A stretch of 64,000 nucleotides of DNA from Prinsepia uniflora (GCA_032719365.1 CM064868.1:15356463-15420462), one strand, 5' to 3'. Numbered from the stretch's first letter, positions 13,787-25,766 are shown. Translations and numbers: made by a program. Notes: generated by a model from the sequence alone, not told the origin.

Positions 13787-13925
13787 GGCATCCCAGATGC
13801 CTAGCGTCCCAGACGCTTGACGTCCCAGACGTCATATCTCACGGTATAATAAGCAACGCGTGCTGCCCGGGGTCTCTCCGAGTCCATATCTCTGACATCC
13901 CAGATGTCTGACGTCCCAGACCTCA
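13787..13925. repeat. Mini-hairpin array in LTR G
   Basis: Units with a constant CCA loop: GGCATC-CCA-GATGCC, AGCGTC-CCA-GACGCT, TGACGTC-CCA-GACGTCA (13,787-13,834), then TGACATC-CCA-GATGTC and TGACGTC-CCA-GACCTC (13,892-13,925). Four stem combinations (R-C-R-T-C) occur, nearly all with matching arms. Confidence 0.85.
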
Positions 13926-14099
13926 AATCATAGCAATCCTGCTCTTGAGTCACTATACTGTCCGGTAGCTCCGTACAATGACCCCTCACAGGCAATGCAC
14001 CGTGACTTCCCCAGTGTCCCAGATACCTAGAGGAGACCATCATATATCCTCGTATCAAGATGGTATATGGAAAACAGTTTTATTAAATCATTTCACAAC

Positions 14100-14480
14100 A
14101 TTACAATGGGCCCTGCCCGAAATTTGCATAAAACATCACAATTCCATTTAGGGTCCCCGACCCGAAATCACATTTATAAAACATAGGGTCCCAGACCCAA
14201 AATCACATTTATAACCCAACTCCGCCTCATGCCCGATTTTATGAACCACTGGGCCCACGACCCGATTTTGTAAACCACTGGGCCCACGACCCGAATTTGT
14301 AAACCAACTGGGCCCACAGCCCGAATTTGTAAACCAATTGGGGTCCTGGCCCGATTATATAACTCAAATGGGTCTTAGCCTGATTTCATAAACAACTGGG
14401 CCCTTGGCCCGATTACGTAACTCAATTGGACTCCAAGTCCGAGGTTTCCAAAACAATTGGGCCTCAAGCCCGAGTTTATC
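14100..14480. repeat. About 30-bp tandem array with GGGN/NCCC hairpins in LTR G
   Basis: About a dozen tandem units of 28-35 bp. Each has a short inverted repeat followed by GA and an A/T-rich spacer. Visible stems: GGGT-CCCCG-ACCC, GGGT-CCCAG-ACCC, GGGC-CCACA-GCCC, GGGC-CCTTG-GCCC, GGAC-TCCAA-GTCC and GGGC-CTCAA-GCCC. The fourth pair and inner pair vary but usually remain complementary. Confidence 0.8.
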
Positions 14481-16355
14481 TTTTCAATTTCAAAACTATT
14501 TCATGAAATCATATCCAAAGTCATAAGTATGGAAAATCCGTGCAAAACTGGAAAACCTCGATTTACGTGCAAGCACGTAAATCACCTCGAAATACGTGAA
14601 ACTGTATAATTTACCAATATCCAAATCAACATCATAAAATCACAATCATAATCCATATAAAACAATTAAGCATGCATAGAATTTATAAAACCAAAGTCCA
14701 CTCATAGACCGTCCAAATGCTGCGCCTCGATTTGCGTGTCATAGGTTCTCCCGAGCCAATCGCTATCACCGGGACTCCCAAACTTGTCCAAATTTTAATA
14801 AAAGGTTACTAACTACTTAATTAACCTCCTACCAAAGCCCTGTGATTTTCCCGAACTTTTAACTATTTTTAAACCGATCCTAAACCTTCCGATGCCCCCA
14901 AACATATCGAGACGGTGCCCGATTGACACAAAACCAGCCCCAAAATCTTCGTTACATCGAATAGAAGATTTCATATGTTGAACACTTTCCCAAATTACTG
15001 GTCACGGGCCCTCACGCGCCCTAGAAGGCTCAAATCACTGTTCATCGTCTCCTACATCAGGTGAACCAGGTTTACTGTTCACAGGTACTGTTCTCCCGTC
15101 TTCAACCTCGGTTTTCTATGGTTTTTGGACCGATTCAGGGTCCATTTTAGGTCCATTTCATCTCCTTTTAATCCTAATATGTTCCTAATCTCATTTCTAA
15201 CCTTTCCAGCTAATTAAAACGGAACAAAATGTCCAAAACAGTACCTTCATCCGTCATCAATGGCGGCCGGACCTTCCCCCGCCGTTCACAGCTGTTCCAG
15301 GCAATTCCAAGCCACGAAAACAATCCCATTAGCTTCCTAGGGTCCCCAGAAACATTAACCAATCCTTAGGTTCAATTTAAAACCCAATAGAAAACGATTT
15401 CCAATTTTGAACAAAACTTACCTCACGAGTCCTCTCCGTCGTCCACCACCGTGAGCCACCACCGTCGTGTCCTCATCATCACACTCTCTCACTATCTCTC
15501 ACACGGTCATAATGATGCAAGTAGAGTGAGGGTGTGATAGGTGTTGGGTGGTGTTTGTGTGTTAGAGAGAAAATGAAGAAATGAAGAAAATGGTGTAATG
15601 GATGTGGTTTCGGGTTTGTGAGGATGAACAAAAAAGATGGGCTGATCAGATAAGAGAAGAGAAATGGATTAGATGAGATGAGAGAGGACAAAATGGACGG
15701 TGAGGATGCAATCTGGGGAGTGAGATGGACGGATGAGATTAAAAGGAGGATTTAAATCATATTTAATTGTTTAGTGGAGGCATGATCCAGATTTTAGGGA
15801 GTGTGGGGATGAGTGACACTTGGCACTCATCCAAGGGTCCAGATTTATCGATCACTGTTCACTAATTTTAATATTATTTTTATCGAAACCCCGGTTCGTT
15901 CGGTTAATCGAATTCGTTCTAGTGACCATAACTTCGTCGTCAAATCTCCGATTTCGGCATGCCGCTTGTCTACGGATTCGTATCGACTCGCTCTACGTAA
16001 CGGTCCTTGGCCCTCGTCCATTGGACCTCCCGGGCCAAAGTCAACATTTGACCCCTTTTAACCAAAATTACCAAAATGCCCCTAAACTTCCGTACATCAT
16101 AACTTCTTCCTCGAATGTCGGAATCGAACGTACCATTTGTCTATGAACTCGTGACGTCCTGAACTACGTCACGATCATCGGTCAAAGTTCGTTTGACCGC
16201 CAGATCAAAAAGTCAACATTTTACCCACGACCAGGGGTAAAACGGTCATTTTGCATCGTTCGTCCGATTTCGCCCAACTAATCACCGATCAACCCCACTA
16301 ATCACGATTAGTTACTAATCTAATCCCAGAATTCAGGACGGGTCGTTACATAGGC

Positions 16356-17963
16356 GATCCTCAACTCTTACGGATCACGACCACGTGTCCGTAACCAAAC
16401 CAACTCACCGACCAATTCGCCTGTCGGCTAACTCCGTTTATGTACATCCAAAAGGATGTTATTCATCACGTTTCAATCTTCCCGAGGTTCCTTTCTGGGT
16501 CACCAACTCTCGGGATCACAATAAACAATCACTCACCTCAGACTCCTCAGTCACTATCCCCGAAGTCGTCCATCACTAAGCTCGAAAATCACCAAGCACG
16601 GCCTCGGCATCACCCAAATGCCACCCTCGGCATCTGTAACACATCAGGATAGCCCACGAAAATCAATCTCACGGATGGTCAAACTCGACCATACCAACCT
16701 AGCCCGATCCAACACGAGGCATAGGTCCACCGTGCTTCTGCTGCGCTACTCTGATCAAACCGACGGCATCCTGACTGTTTGTCTTGAAACGTGACTTTCC
16801 CATGGTCATCATATTAATTCTATTCATGGTTTCATCCAGACACCAGCATCTCACGCCTGGTCACAACCTCAACTCACAATGTGCCCATTGCACCACTACA
16901 GGCATCCCAGCTCGTGGCACATCGTCTCTTATCTCGGGCTCATTACTTACCAGTCCTGAATCTCTACTCCTACGAGCCAAAACCTTCAATCTACGCTCAG
17001 GTCGGGGAATTGACATCCCTCGTCATTCACACTTTTGAGTAACCAAATGCTCAACCAACGCCGCAATCTCACTGGACCCATCCAGAGTCGTCTACCAACC
17101 ATTTGTTACCTCGGCTGCACCTAGCAGCACCATCTCCAATCCGGCCGTAAGTCAGCCAAGCCACAACCACCAACTCAGGTTTCCCATGTAAGCACTTCCT
17201 CTGGGTTTCTCTCCAAGGAACTCACAGTCTAGACCAGTCACCGTACAGGGTTTCTCAAATCCTCCCCGTCATACGGGTTATCCAAACCCGCAACAGCCAC
17301 TGGTTCACTACAACCGTACCACTCAGATCGTTACACCCGACTAAAACCATCCCTTATCGTAACTCTACACACCAACATCAACCAGTATCCATCGCTAGGG
17401 GGAAATCCCTCAAATCCCCAAAATAGATTCCTATGCCCCGACACACAAGGTATCCGACTACTCAGAGCCGCATAAATCTAATTTCAACTACACTGACCAA
17501 CAGGTCACCAAAAGGTCATCCGGCCTAACAAGCCACCGTCAACCGACCTCATCGGCCCACGTGTACCACCAGGTCAACAGGCTACAATCGGGCCCCACAG
17601 GTCAACCAGCCTACTCGTAATTGTAGCTCACTAGCTACCATCCAATTTAACCACGCTAGCATACATCCGGCCCTATGGTCCAACCACATACCGAGCATAT
17701 CCAACGTCCAACACGATATCCTTTCCGATCCAAAGCCGGCAAGCAACACATCCAATCGCATATCGGGCAACGCATCACCCAGTTGCTCAAACTTCCGCCA
17801 CTAATTAAACCACTAGCTATCGTACAACCACTCGTTATCACTCGCATATCCAGGTTGATGACGAGCTGTTTCGCGTCGAGACTTCACATCCACAGTAGCA
17901 TCACATCACGCTAATCGACAACCACTTTCTTTGGAAGCCAAACGTCGCACAGAGCGCTCAAAA
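16356..17963 (-). mobile_element. 5' internal region of the large element, degenerate gag?
   Basis: Internal sequence between LTR G and the primer binding site. On the minus strand around 16,910-16,861 a stretch resembles a decayed CCHC zinc-knuckle coding region (Cys, Cys and AMGH-like residues, then a stop), which would mark the end of gag. All frames are broken and no continuous ORF over 90 codons fits a gag. Function, if any, is structural. Confidence 0.4.
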
Positions 17964-17979
17964 CCTCGCTCTGATGCCA
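17964..17979 (-). promoter_or_regulatory. Primer binding site of the large element
   Basis: On the minus strand, three bases after the 5' LTR, reads TGGCATCAGAGCGAGG, close to the plant initiator-methionine tRNA primer site TGGTATCAGAGC. Its position next to the LTR end fixes the element's orientation as minus. Confidence 0.75.
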
Positions 17980-17982
17980 ATT

Positions 17983-20723
17983 TGACAGGACCCACACTCA
18001 ATCCCCCGGGGTTAAGGGCTAAGTCATGCTCCCGTCTAACTTACGTATGACACAAAGGCTAAACCGACATCCAACCTCCATGTGATACGTAAGTCGAATA
18101 AGGGATTTCCAAACGCACTATTCAAAACGTCCGGACTTCCCAGAGCACACAGACTCTACTGTGGATCGCGTATGTGATGTCTCCGTCTCTCTCTATCAAC
18201 AACCCGCACCACAACAACCTTGGGGGTATCGAAAACTTGAAAAGACTGTGAGTGTACAAAAATAAATAGTAATTTCAGAAAACAATTATCAGAAAACACA
18301 ATTTATACCCTCCACGCAAAAACCAATGCATGTATATAAAATCCATGCTATGAAACCATTTCATATCCAAAGCCATCAATGAAAACCAGAATCGTTTCTT
18401 TCTTCAAATCCGTAAATCAAATCCAGGGCCACAGCCCAAAATCACAAATAAATCTCAAAGTACGGGAACTCAGTCCCAAAACTCATCAAATTCAATTCAT
18501 CCGGGCCATTGCCCAAATCATCTGAAAACCAGTGAAAAACATCAATCATGCGAGTTGCTAGATCTCAAGTGCACCCGAATCTTTAAACTCAAAATCATGC
18601 GCATAATCAGGCCTTCCTGGGATATCAACGAGTCTTTAAACCCAAAACACAATCAATAGGCCTCGGGGGATATCATAACCGAGTCTTTAAACTCAAAACT
18701 AGATCCAGCGGCTTTTCTTTTCTTTTTCCGAGTCTTTAAATCCAAAACCATTTTTCAATCAAATGAAAACCATAGAAAATCCACATCCGAATTCGCAATA
18801 ACGATTATATAAGCTAGCATCCGGAACCATCATCCCGAACCCAAATCCAGAATTTCCCTTTCAAGTTTCAAAACCAAATTTGAAACATCGTTTCCGAAAT
18901 ACAGTTCCAAAATCCACTTCAAATCATTGAAATCAAATCATATTTCAAATCTCAAAATCAAATCATTAAAATCACGATCGAATCACAATATAAATCGAAA
19001 CCCCGTAAAACGTACAATTTCAAAAATACCTCGAAATACGTGCAAAATCGTAAATCATCAAGATCAATTCACAAATATGGAAATCATGTATAGAAAAAAT
19101 ACAGAAACATGTATGTATGCATCATGAGTTAGAAAGAAAAGTCCACTCACAGACCATTTACGTCTCTGCCTTGATATGAGCACACTTATGCCATTCCTGG
19201 TCAATCCACTATCACCGACTTTCTCGAACCTATCCAAATCCCATAATAAGGTCACTAACTACTTTATTAAGCTTCTACTAAAGCCCCATAATTTTCCCGA
19301 ATTTTTACCTATTTTTAAAACGAGCCTTTAAATCTCCAGAAATCCCGAAACATATCGAGACGATGTCCGATCGACTCAAAACTAGTGCCAAAATGTTCAT
19401 TACATCGATTACATCATTTCACATGTTGAACACTTCCTCAAAATGTGTGCCACGTGCCTGCATTGTTCATCGTCTCCTTCATCTCGCCGAATCGGTCCGG
19501 TTCGACCGAACCGGCTCAAGCGGTTTTTGTCCATTTCTCAACCGTTTTCAATTTTTTCATCCTATGAGTTTCGTCCTAGGTCCTAGACTCGATTTATGGA
19601 CTCAAAATGATAGAACAAGCTCGATATTTACTTGCCCGAATCGAAGGAGAAAACCAGAACTTCCTCCGCTGTGTCCTCGACATTCCGGCCACCCCAATCC
19701 ATTTTTCCAAGTTCATTCATTCCCTTTTTACCTCCAAAACCACACCCAAAGCAACAAGTTAAGCATCTGCCATTAAATTCCAACTTGCCATGATCGAATT
19801 CAAATTATGTATTTACTGGTTTTGACCTTACCGTCCATCTCAGGCCCTGAATTCGATTCCAATGAATTTATCTCATCATCCTTTCCATATTTTGTTCACA
19901 GAACAACATCTCTTGATGAAGATTTGAAGAGATTGGATCCAAAGCCACGTTGCCCCCCTGTTTCTCATAGCTCGAGACCCACCGTCCACGACGGTCCGTG
20001 GTACAGCACCACCACACTCCTCCACATCTGTTTTCCCACTTCCTTTCTCCATTCACCAGTAGCCATCACCTCCCTCCATGGAATTGGTTCTCTCTACCAA
20101 ACTATGTCTTTTAAAAAAATCCCATTAGGTCGACTGAGAGACTCTACAGCCCTCTAGAGATGAGACAAGTGTCCCAATCTCATTAATCAACCATCCCAAG
20201 GTAGCCAAGTGGCCACTTATCACTGGGCACAGATCCCAAGGCATCACAATGACCGAAATTCCCTTGCCTTCCAAAATTACCATTTTGCCCCTCACCTAAT
20301 TAGCCTCATCATGGAACCGTCTGAACTCCGATGATCGCGTACCGCTTGTCGTTGTACTCAGGGGCTCGAGACCTACCTAACGGTCCTAGAATTACGTGAA
20401 AAAGCCATGTCATGTGAAAAGTCAACAAATTGCCCATTTTTAACCAAATTACCCTCGAACTTCCGAACATCATAACTTTCTCCTCGGATGTCGGAATCAG
20501 ACGTGCCACCTGTCTATGAACTCATGATGTCCCGAATTATGTCACGGTCATCAGTCAAAGTCCATTTGACTGCCCGATCGAAAAGTCAATATTTTGCCCA
20601 TTCCATGGGCAAAACTGTCATTTTGCACCGTCCGTCCGAAAGCACCCAACTAATCACTGATTAAACTCAATAATTTGTCATTAGCCACTAATCTAATCCC
20701 GGTTTCCGGGACGGTTCGTTACA
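17983..20723 (-). repeat. 5' LTR of the large element
   Basis: About 2,741 bp, TGACAGGACCC...GGTTCGTTACA as read on the plus strand. It is collinear with 2,970-5,814 (the 3' LTR) with scattered substitutions and a few indels, consistent with a moderately old insertion. It contains the GAGTCTTTAAACTC array near 18,580-18,750. Confidence 0.8.
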
Positions 20724-21804
20724 ATAACCCACTCGGGGTTTCTAGAGTATTCATTGATTTCCAAAATACGCAGCATTGTATGTTGTCACGGTCTTTACTA
20801 CAGCTTGCATCCGTGATCAACCTTGAGGGTATAAAAAAGATTAAACCTGTGAGTAGACAAAAATAAATAGTTAGAAAACAATTTCTGAAATAACATTTAT
20901 ATCCTTCAATTAAAAACATGCATGCCTCAAAAATCGAATCGTAGCTCAAATACTTTCTTAAAACGAAATCATATATTGCTTTTCAAATTAATAAACAATG
21001 AAAACATTCATCAAATTAAATCAAGTATCTCTCTTAAGGTATCATCCCAAAACCAAATCACATAAGGTCTCAGCTCAAATCAAATCTCATAAATCATCTC
21101 AATAGGACATTTTCCCGAAAACATAGTTTTTAAGTACACATGGACTCACACTCGGAGTCGTATGAAAACATAAGAAACCTATCCTCAATATCTAATATCC
21201 AACATCCAACATCCATACAATAGTCACGATATGAATGCAATGCATGCGATTCAGGATTACTACATCCGAGTATACACCCAGGATCTACTACGTTTGAGTG
21301 ATAACATTCTCAGGATCTACGATGTCTGCGTAATGTCCATATCTGACACTTATGAGCTTGAGCCTCCACTTGGAGCTACTCACTACCAAGAAATGTAATT
21401 GTGACCTCTCCAGGATCTACGACGTCTGGAGGATACCACTCCAGGATCTACAACGTCCGAAGGGAACAATCACATCATAGAAGATGGTCGTGTGGAAAAA
21501 AGTTCACAAGGACTCACAATTTGAGTCAAAATAATTTCCAACGGGGTCACAAGCCCGAAATATCATTTCGTAAATTCACAACAGGGTTACAAGCTCAAAA
21601 TCTTGTATCATAAATCAGAACTGGGTCACAAGCCCGATATATCATTTCCAAATCTGAAAACCATTCCACTGTTCAAAACATTGTTCAACTTCACGTTTGA
21701 CTAGACTCTAAGTCAAACCATAAACCAACTGGGACACAAGCCTGAAATGCCATTTTCACGCATCTCAGTGAAAACATTCTGTTTGATCCTGAAATGACCA
21801 ACAC

Positions 21805-22368
21805 GATGAGACCCGCTGGGGGTTCTGGGACCAGCCGCGTGGTGTTTCGGGTCCGCTGGGGCGTGGCCGTTCGGCGAGTATCCTGCAAGGACTAGACACC
21901 GGTGGGGTGCCGGCCAAAGGGGCTCCGATGCCTAAGTTAGTATCTGAGTGCCGAGAGGCAAGTAAATACAGTGCTCTGGATCGGTTCTGAGTCTCTTACC
22001 TTTGTGAAGGGTTCTGGGGTATTTATAGTAGCCATAACTGCGGTTGTTGGGCTACTGTTTCGGTAGGTGAGCCACTGTTCCGGAGCAGGTTGTGCCTTGT
22101 GGCTGTGAGTCGTCTGACAAGCCCTGGACATCCGGAGGAGGCGCCAGCTGGAGTCCCAACCTGCCTCCGTCAGGGAGTTGGTATGGCAGAGTTGGTTAGG
22201 TGACTGTCGCAGCCAGCTGTCCTCTGTTCACTGTCAGGTGTCGAGTGGCATGTCTGCAGTCTGGTGCCGATCGGCGGGCCGTGGGCCGTGAGGGTGCCGA
22301 TCAGGCGATCGGCCGGTGCTCTCCTGCCCTGGTGGGTCCTGTGCTAGGGTGGTCGGTCGATATGGTAT
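21805..22368. mobile_element. GC-rich insertion flanked by CAACAC
   Basis: A 564-bp GC-rich block interrupts the AT-rich LTR C and is bounded by CAACAC at 21,799-21,804 and 22,369-22,374. It contains a TATTTATAG TATA-like box near 22,020 and ends ATATGGTAT, reminiscent of a primer-site start. It may be a solo LTR or small TRIM of another family. An 86-codon open frame (22,200-22,460) runs out of it and is not gene-like. Confidence 0.4.
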
Positions 22369-22896
22369 CAACACATTCAAAACCAATAAACAAAACATTA
22401 TTCAAATCACTGAAATCTCAAGCACGTAGAAAACTCGGCCTAAGCCAAAGTATCGCATAAAACACAAATCTCAAAATATGTACAATATAACATTTTCTAC
22501 GAAAATGCTCAACATCAACACAAATCATATTCAAATAATATGCAATCAGTGCATCTCAAAGCATGTTCGTAAAACATAAAAAACATTTATGCATGCATCA
22601 TTTTATAAAGCAAATGTCCACTCACTGACTGCCCGCGCTGCGCACTCACAATCTGCGTCGTAAGCCCATCCAAGGCTAATCCAAAGTCTCTGAAACGTTT
22701 GGACCTATCCAAATCATACCTAAGGGTCATTAACCATCTATACAAGTCTTTAAGTAAAACCCCCAAAAATCCCAGAATCGAGAATGCGTCTTGAACACGT
22801 TTCCCAAGGCTAAAAACCTCCAAATGACCTATCAAACGATCTCTGATCAACCTGAAACTACCATCATTGGATTCAGAACGTCGAAATCTTTCATCC

Positions 22897-22975
22897 ACTG
22901 ATGTCATGCTGATGTCATCCAGGGACGCCATCTATTGACGTCATCCGTTGACGTCATCTGCTGACGTCAGCCTAA
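22897..22975. promoter_or_regulatory. Cluster of TGACGTCA-type bZIP sites
   Basis: Within 80 bp the sequence carries three TGACGTCA palindromes and two TGATGTCA variants; another CACGTCA/TGACATCA pair follows near 23,050. TGACG(TCA) is the core bound by plant TGA/bZIP factors (as-1-like, CRE-like). As part of an LTR this could be an enhancer, or simply a tandem repeat. Confidence 0.5.
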
Positions 22976-23085
22976 TATCTGACAGCTCTAACAAGCTGTC
23001 ACATGGCACACCTTAACTGGTGCCAAGTGTCACCCTTTGACACTACCACGTCATATGATGACATCACTTGCTGAGATGCCAGGTG

Positions 23086-24345
23086 TCACCCTTTGATCCC
23101 ATCACCATCTGCTTGTTTCATATACACAGAGATACATGTACTAATTTTTGCATAATTTACACACCGTTTGAATAATTCACCATCAGAGGTTACTTTGACC
23201 AAACTTTCACTATCTACTTCATGAGAGTATACAAACAGTTCATAAGGTAAATAGCCTAGATTCTTCCCTATGTATTTCAATTACAATAAAGAAATCCAAT
23301 CAACCGTAATAAAATCATAAAACAGCACTTGTTCCCTATGTGATTCCAATAAGACTCATCCTCAATAAGTAGTTCACCTCTATAGTGGACCTTCATACTA
23401 AATATATCTCTGTCATCTGCATGCATATGCCAAATAGAAACTATGCAACTAAGCAACTAGCCAACTAACCACACAATGTGACTCAGTAATGGGTTCAGGG
23501 TTTAAAGCGTAACAAAATACTGAGTACATAATTCAAAGTGTAGCCAATAGTTTAAGTACATGATGCAAAGTGTAACCAAGATAATGAGTACATGGTGCAA
23601 AGTATCACCAACAAATCGAGTTTAGGGTGCATATTTGCTAAATGGCCAATCCTCCCTCAACAAAAATTGAGTGAACGAGACAAACTAAACCCATATATCC
23701 TCTTTTAACAGATATGCCAAATCAACGACACAAACTAAACCCAAATATCCTCTTTCAACATAAACTAAGTGAACGACATATACTTTGAACTGAGATAGCA
23801 GAAACTAACAGCATATATATCATAATCTACGAATACTCTATGAATAATCCAAATATATTAAACCCAAATAGTATATTCAATGAATAATATATGAAATTTA
23901 AACCCAGATAGTATAATCAAGGAAAATAAAAAACTTACCGTATATTGGCTACTCTGCTCCAAACTCGCAAGGAATCATCTTCTCAATCGTTCGTACCGAC
24001 TTACTGAATAGCCCTCGTCAATTACTTAGCCATGCATCAATTAACTCTCTTGATTTCCACCCAATTTTGATCGATTTCAAAACATTAGAAATTTCCCCAG
24101 ATTTTAATTTTGAACATAAACTAAGAGGGAGATTCCCGATTTGGTGTTTATGGGTCTCAATCTCTTCCATATAAACTCTTACAATGGCTTAAATGTGACA
24201 GGCATGTCAAAATTCCCATTTTTTCACTTTTGTTCACACTCACTTCAACTCGATTGTTTCAGGGTGTTAAGTAAACAAATAATCAGTATAGGGTGCAAAG
24301 TGTGACTTTCGTGCTCATTCAGGATGCACTTGAAGTAAAAAACCT
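23086..24345 (-). mobile_element. MULE-like transposon fragment
   Basis: The minus strand at 23,280-23,086 encodes a 64-codon piece (contains YELFVYSHEVD and SDGELFKRC) resembling the N-terminal PB1-like region of plant MuDR transposases; the assignment is from memory of the family. The right part (24,257-24,345) carries AGGGTGCAAAGTGTGACTTT, a phrase typical of some plant Mutator-like termini. No catalytic transposase domain is present, so it is a truncated or deletion derivative. Confidence 0.4.
23505..23612. repeat. About 35-bp degenerate tandem repeat
   Basis: Three imperfect units containing GAGTACAT...CAAAGTGTAACCAA lie in the MULE-like region; likely subterminal repeats. Confidence 0.55.
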
Positions 24346-24429
24346 ATATTGTTACTATATGAATATATTTTCAGAATCAGATTTAATTAATTTTATGTTC
24401 TTGTTCAAATTATTTCACATCAGTGAAAT

Positions 24430-24765
24430 TGTAAAAACCGTTGCGCAAAAAATCTACAAACATTGATTTTAATATAATGATGTTGCGTAAAGAAACTTTA
24501 GACACCAGTTTTACAAAACATACCGTTGCATAAAATAGTTTTTGACATTAGTACTATGTAAAAACCAATGCGTGAAGTATCTAAAGACATGTTTTTTCGA
24601 ATACCATTGAGGAAAGCGACTTTAGACTTTGGTTTTACAAAATATACCATTGTATAAAGCCGCTTTAGGCTTGAGTATTATATAAAAACGATGTGAAACA
24701 CAACTATAGGCATTAATTTTTACTGTACTATGCTTTAAGAAAGGAAGAATACGCAACAAAATTAT
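24430..24765. repeat. About 60-bp degenerate tandem repeat
   Basis: Roughly five diverged units share the phrases TTTTACAAAACATACCGTTG and GCGTAAAG...CTTTAGAC. Such spaced repeats of a short motif often sit near the ends of DNA transposons, but no terminus was identified. The surrounding 24,346-24,963 holds no gene. Confidence 0.5.
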
Positions 24766-24963
24766 TTTAAAACGTTGCGAAAAAGTTCATTACTTAAAGA
24801 CTATCTAAAAATAGGCAATAAATTTTCTCCATTATCTAAAGTTTATTTATTTATTTTAAATAATGTCGCCCTTTTTATCCTCAACAACACTCATAGCGTA
24901 TGCGATATACGAATGAGATAGGCTAACGGATCATCAAACTTGCTATCTGATCCATGTCTTGTT

Positions 24964-25440
24964 TTCTTATTTCCAAAAGATTAAATACAATAACAAAACA
25001 TTTCATATTTACCCTTTATAATTAATTGTAAAATAAAGTAAGTGTGTGTTTGAATGGAGAATGTTAAGAATATTAAAAATTTATCAATGATGAAATGTAA
25101 ATTGGCGGAAATTAATTTTCTAAAATTTGTAAAATTTTATGTTTGGGTGGTATAAAAATAAAAATAAATTTAAATCATATAATTTAATATTCATATATAA
25201 ATTCTTATTTCCAAAAGATTAGATACAATAACAAAACATTTCATATTTACCCTTTATAATTAATTGTAAAATAAAGTAAGTGTCTGTTTGAATGGAGAAT
25301 TTTAAAAATATTAAAAATTTATCAATGATGAAATTTAAATTGGCGGAAATTAATTTTCTAAAATTTGTAAAATTTTATGTTTGAGTGGTATAAAAATAAA
25401 AATAAATTTAAACTATATAATTTAATATTCATATAAAAAT
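24964..25440. repeat. 238-bp tandem duplication
   Basis: The segment starting TTCTTATTTCCAAAAGATTA at 24,964 is repeated at 25,202 with only a few substitutions and small indels. It is AT-rich with no coding potential. The following 25,441-25,766 is AT-rich sequence and the presumed promoter and 5' leader of the ATG8-like gene. Confidence 0.85.
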
Positions 25441-25766
25441 AATAGTTATAAAGATGAAATTTTAAAAATTACATTTTTATATAAAATTTAAATTTAGAAA
25501 TTGTTGTATCTAAATTCCAAAATTTTATTTTATTAAAACTTATACGCTTGCATCCAAACAAAGCACAGTAAACTAGAAATTCTAATTTTTTTGAAAATTT
25601 AATGTTATTTCGGCAACGAATGATATTGGTGCCCTCCTATTCTAATTCGAGATGTTAGCCGTCGGACTCGGCATAGAAGAACAATAGTTCGATCAGAAAA
25701 CAGTTTGAAGAGATTGATAATTTGATTGAAGAATCAGGAACCAGCTTTAGTTGTAGAAGTTTCGCC

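Larger units (their letters stand above)
13276..16350 (-). mobile_element. Solo LTR G
   Basis: Runs TAACACGACCC...GGGTCGTTACA, 3,075 bp, with identical TAGGC at 13,271-13,275 and 16,351-16,355 as 5-bp target duplication. It is the same family as the other long LTRs but more diverged, and is rich in hairpin units (13,787-13,925 and about 14,100-14,480). No coding domain. Confidence 0.88.
2970..20723 (-). mobile_element. Large minus-strand LTR retroelement, no coding domains, with nested LTRs
   Basis: Two long direct repeats (2,970-5,814 and 17,983-20,723) are the 3' and 5' LTRs of one minus-strand element. Beside the 5' LTR, reading leftwards, is a tRNA-type primer binding site (TGGCATCAGAGC). 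Beside the 3' LTR is a polypurine tract (AAGGGGGTAAAT), preceded by codons for NFEDEII and a stop; that kind of ending is typical of gypsy polyproteins. After removing nested LTRs about 3.7 kb of internal sequence remains, with no intact gag, protease, RT or integrase that I can read. It behaves like a large non-autonomous (LARD-like) derivative of a Ty3/gypsy element. Confidence 0.75.
20729..23085 (-). mobile_element. LTR C, right fragment
   Basis: Continues LTR C after the large element: the order CAGCTTGCATCCGTGATCAA, then a GTGAGTAGAC segment, then GTCCACTCACTGACTG matches the long-LTR layout. The 3' part diverges from the other LTRs and ends without the usual TTACA where MULE-like sequence begins near 23,085. 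Within it lie a GC-rich insertion (about 21,805-22,368) and a TGACGTCA cluster (22,897-22,975). Hairpins of the type CTCCAG...CTGGAG repeat near 21,410-21,450. Confidence 0.55.

Noticed and set aside
14100..14480. Possible CRISPR array
   Set aside because: Units are tandem and degenerate without unique spacers of constant length, and the sequence is a plant LTR.
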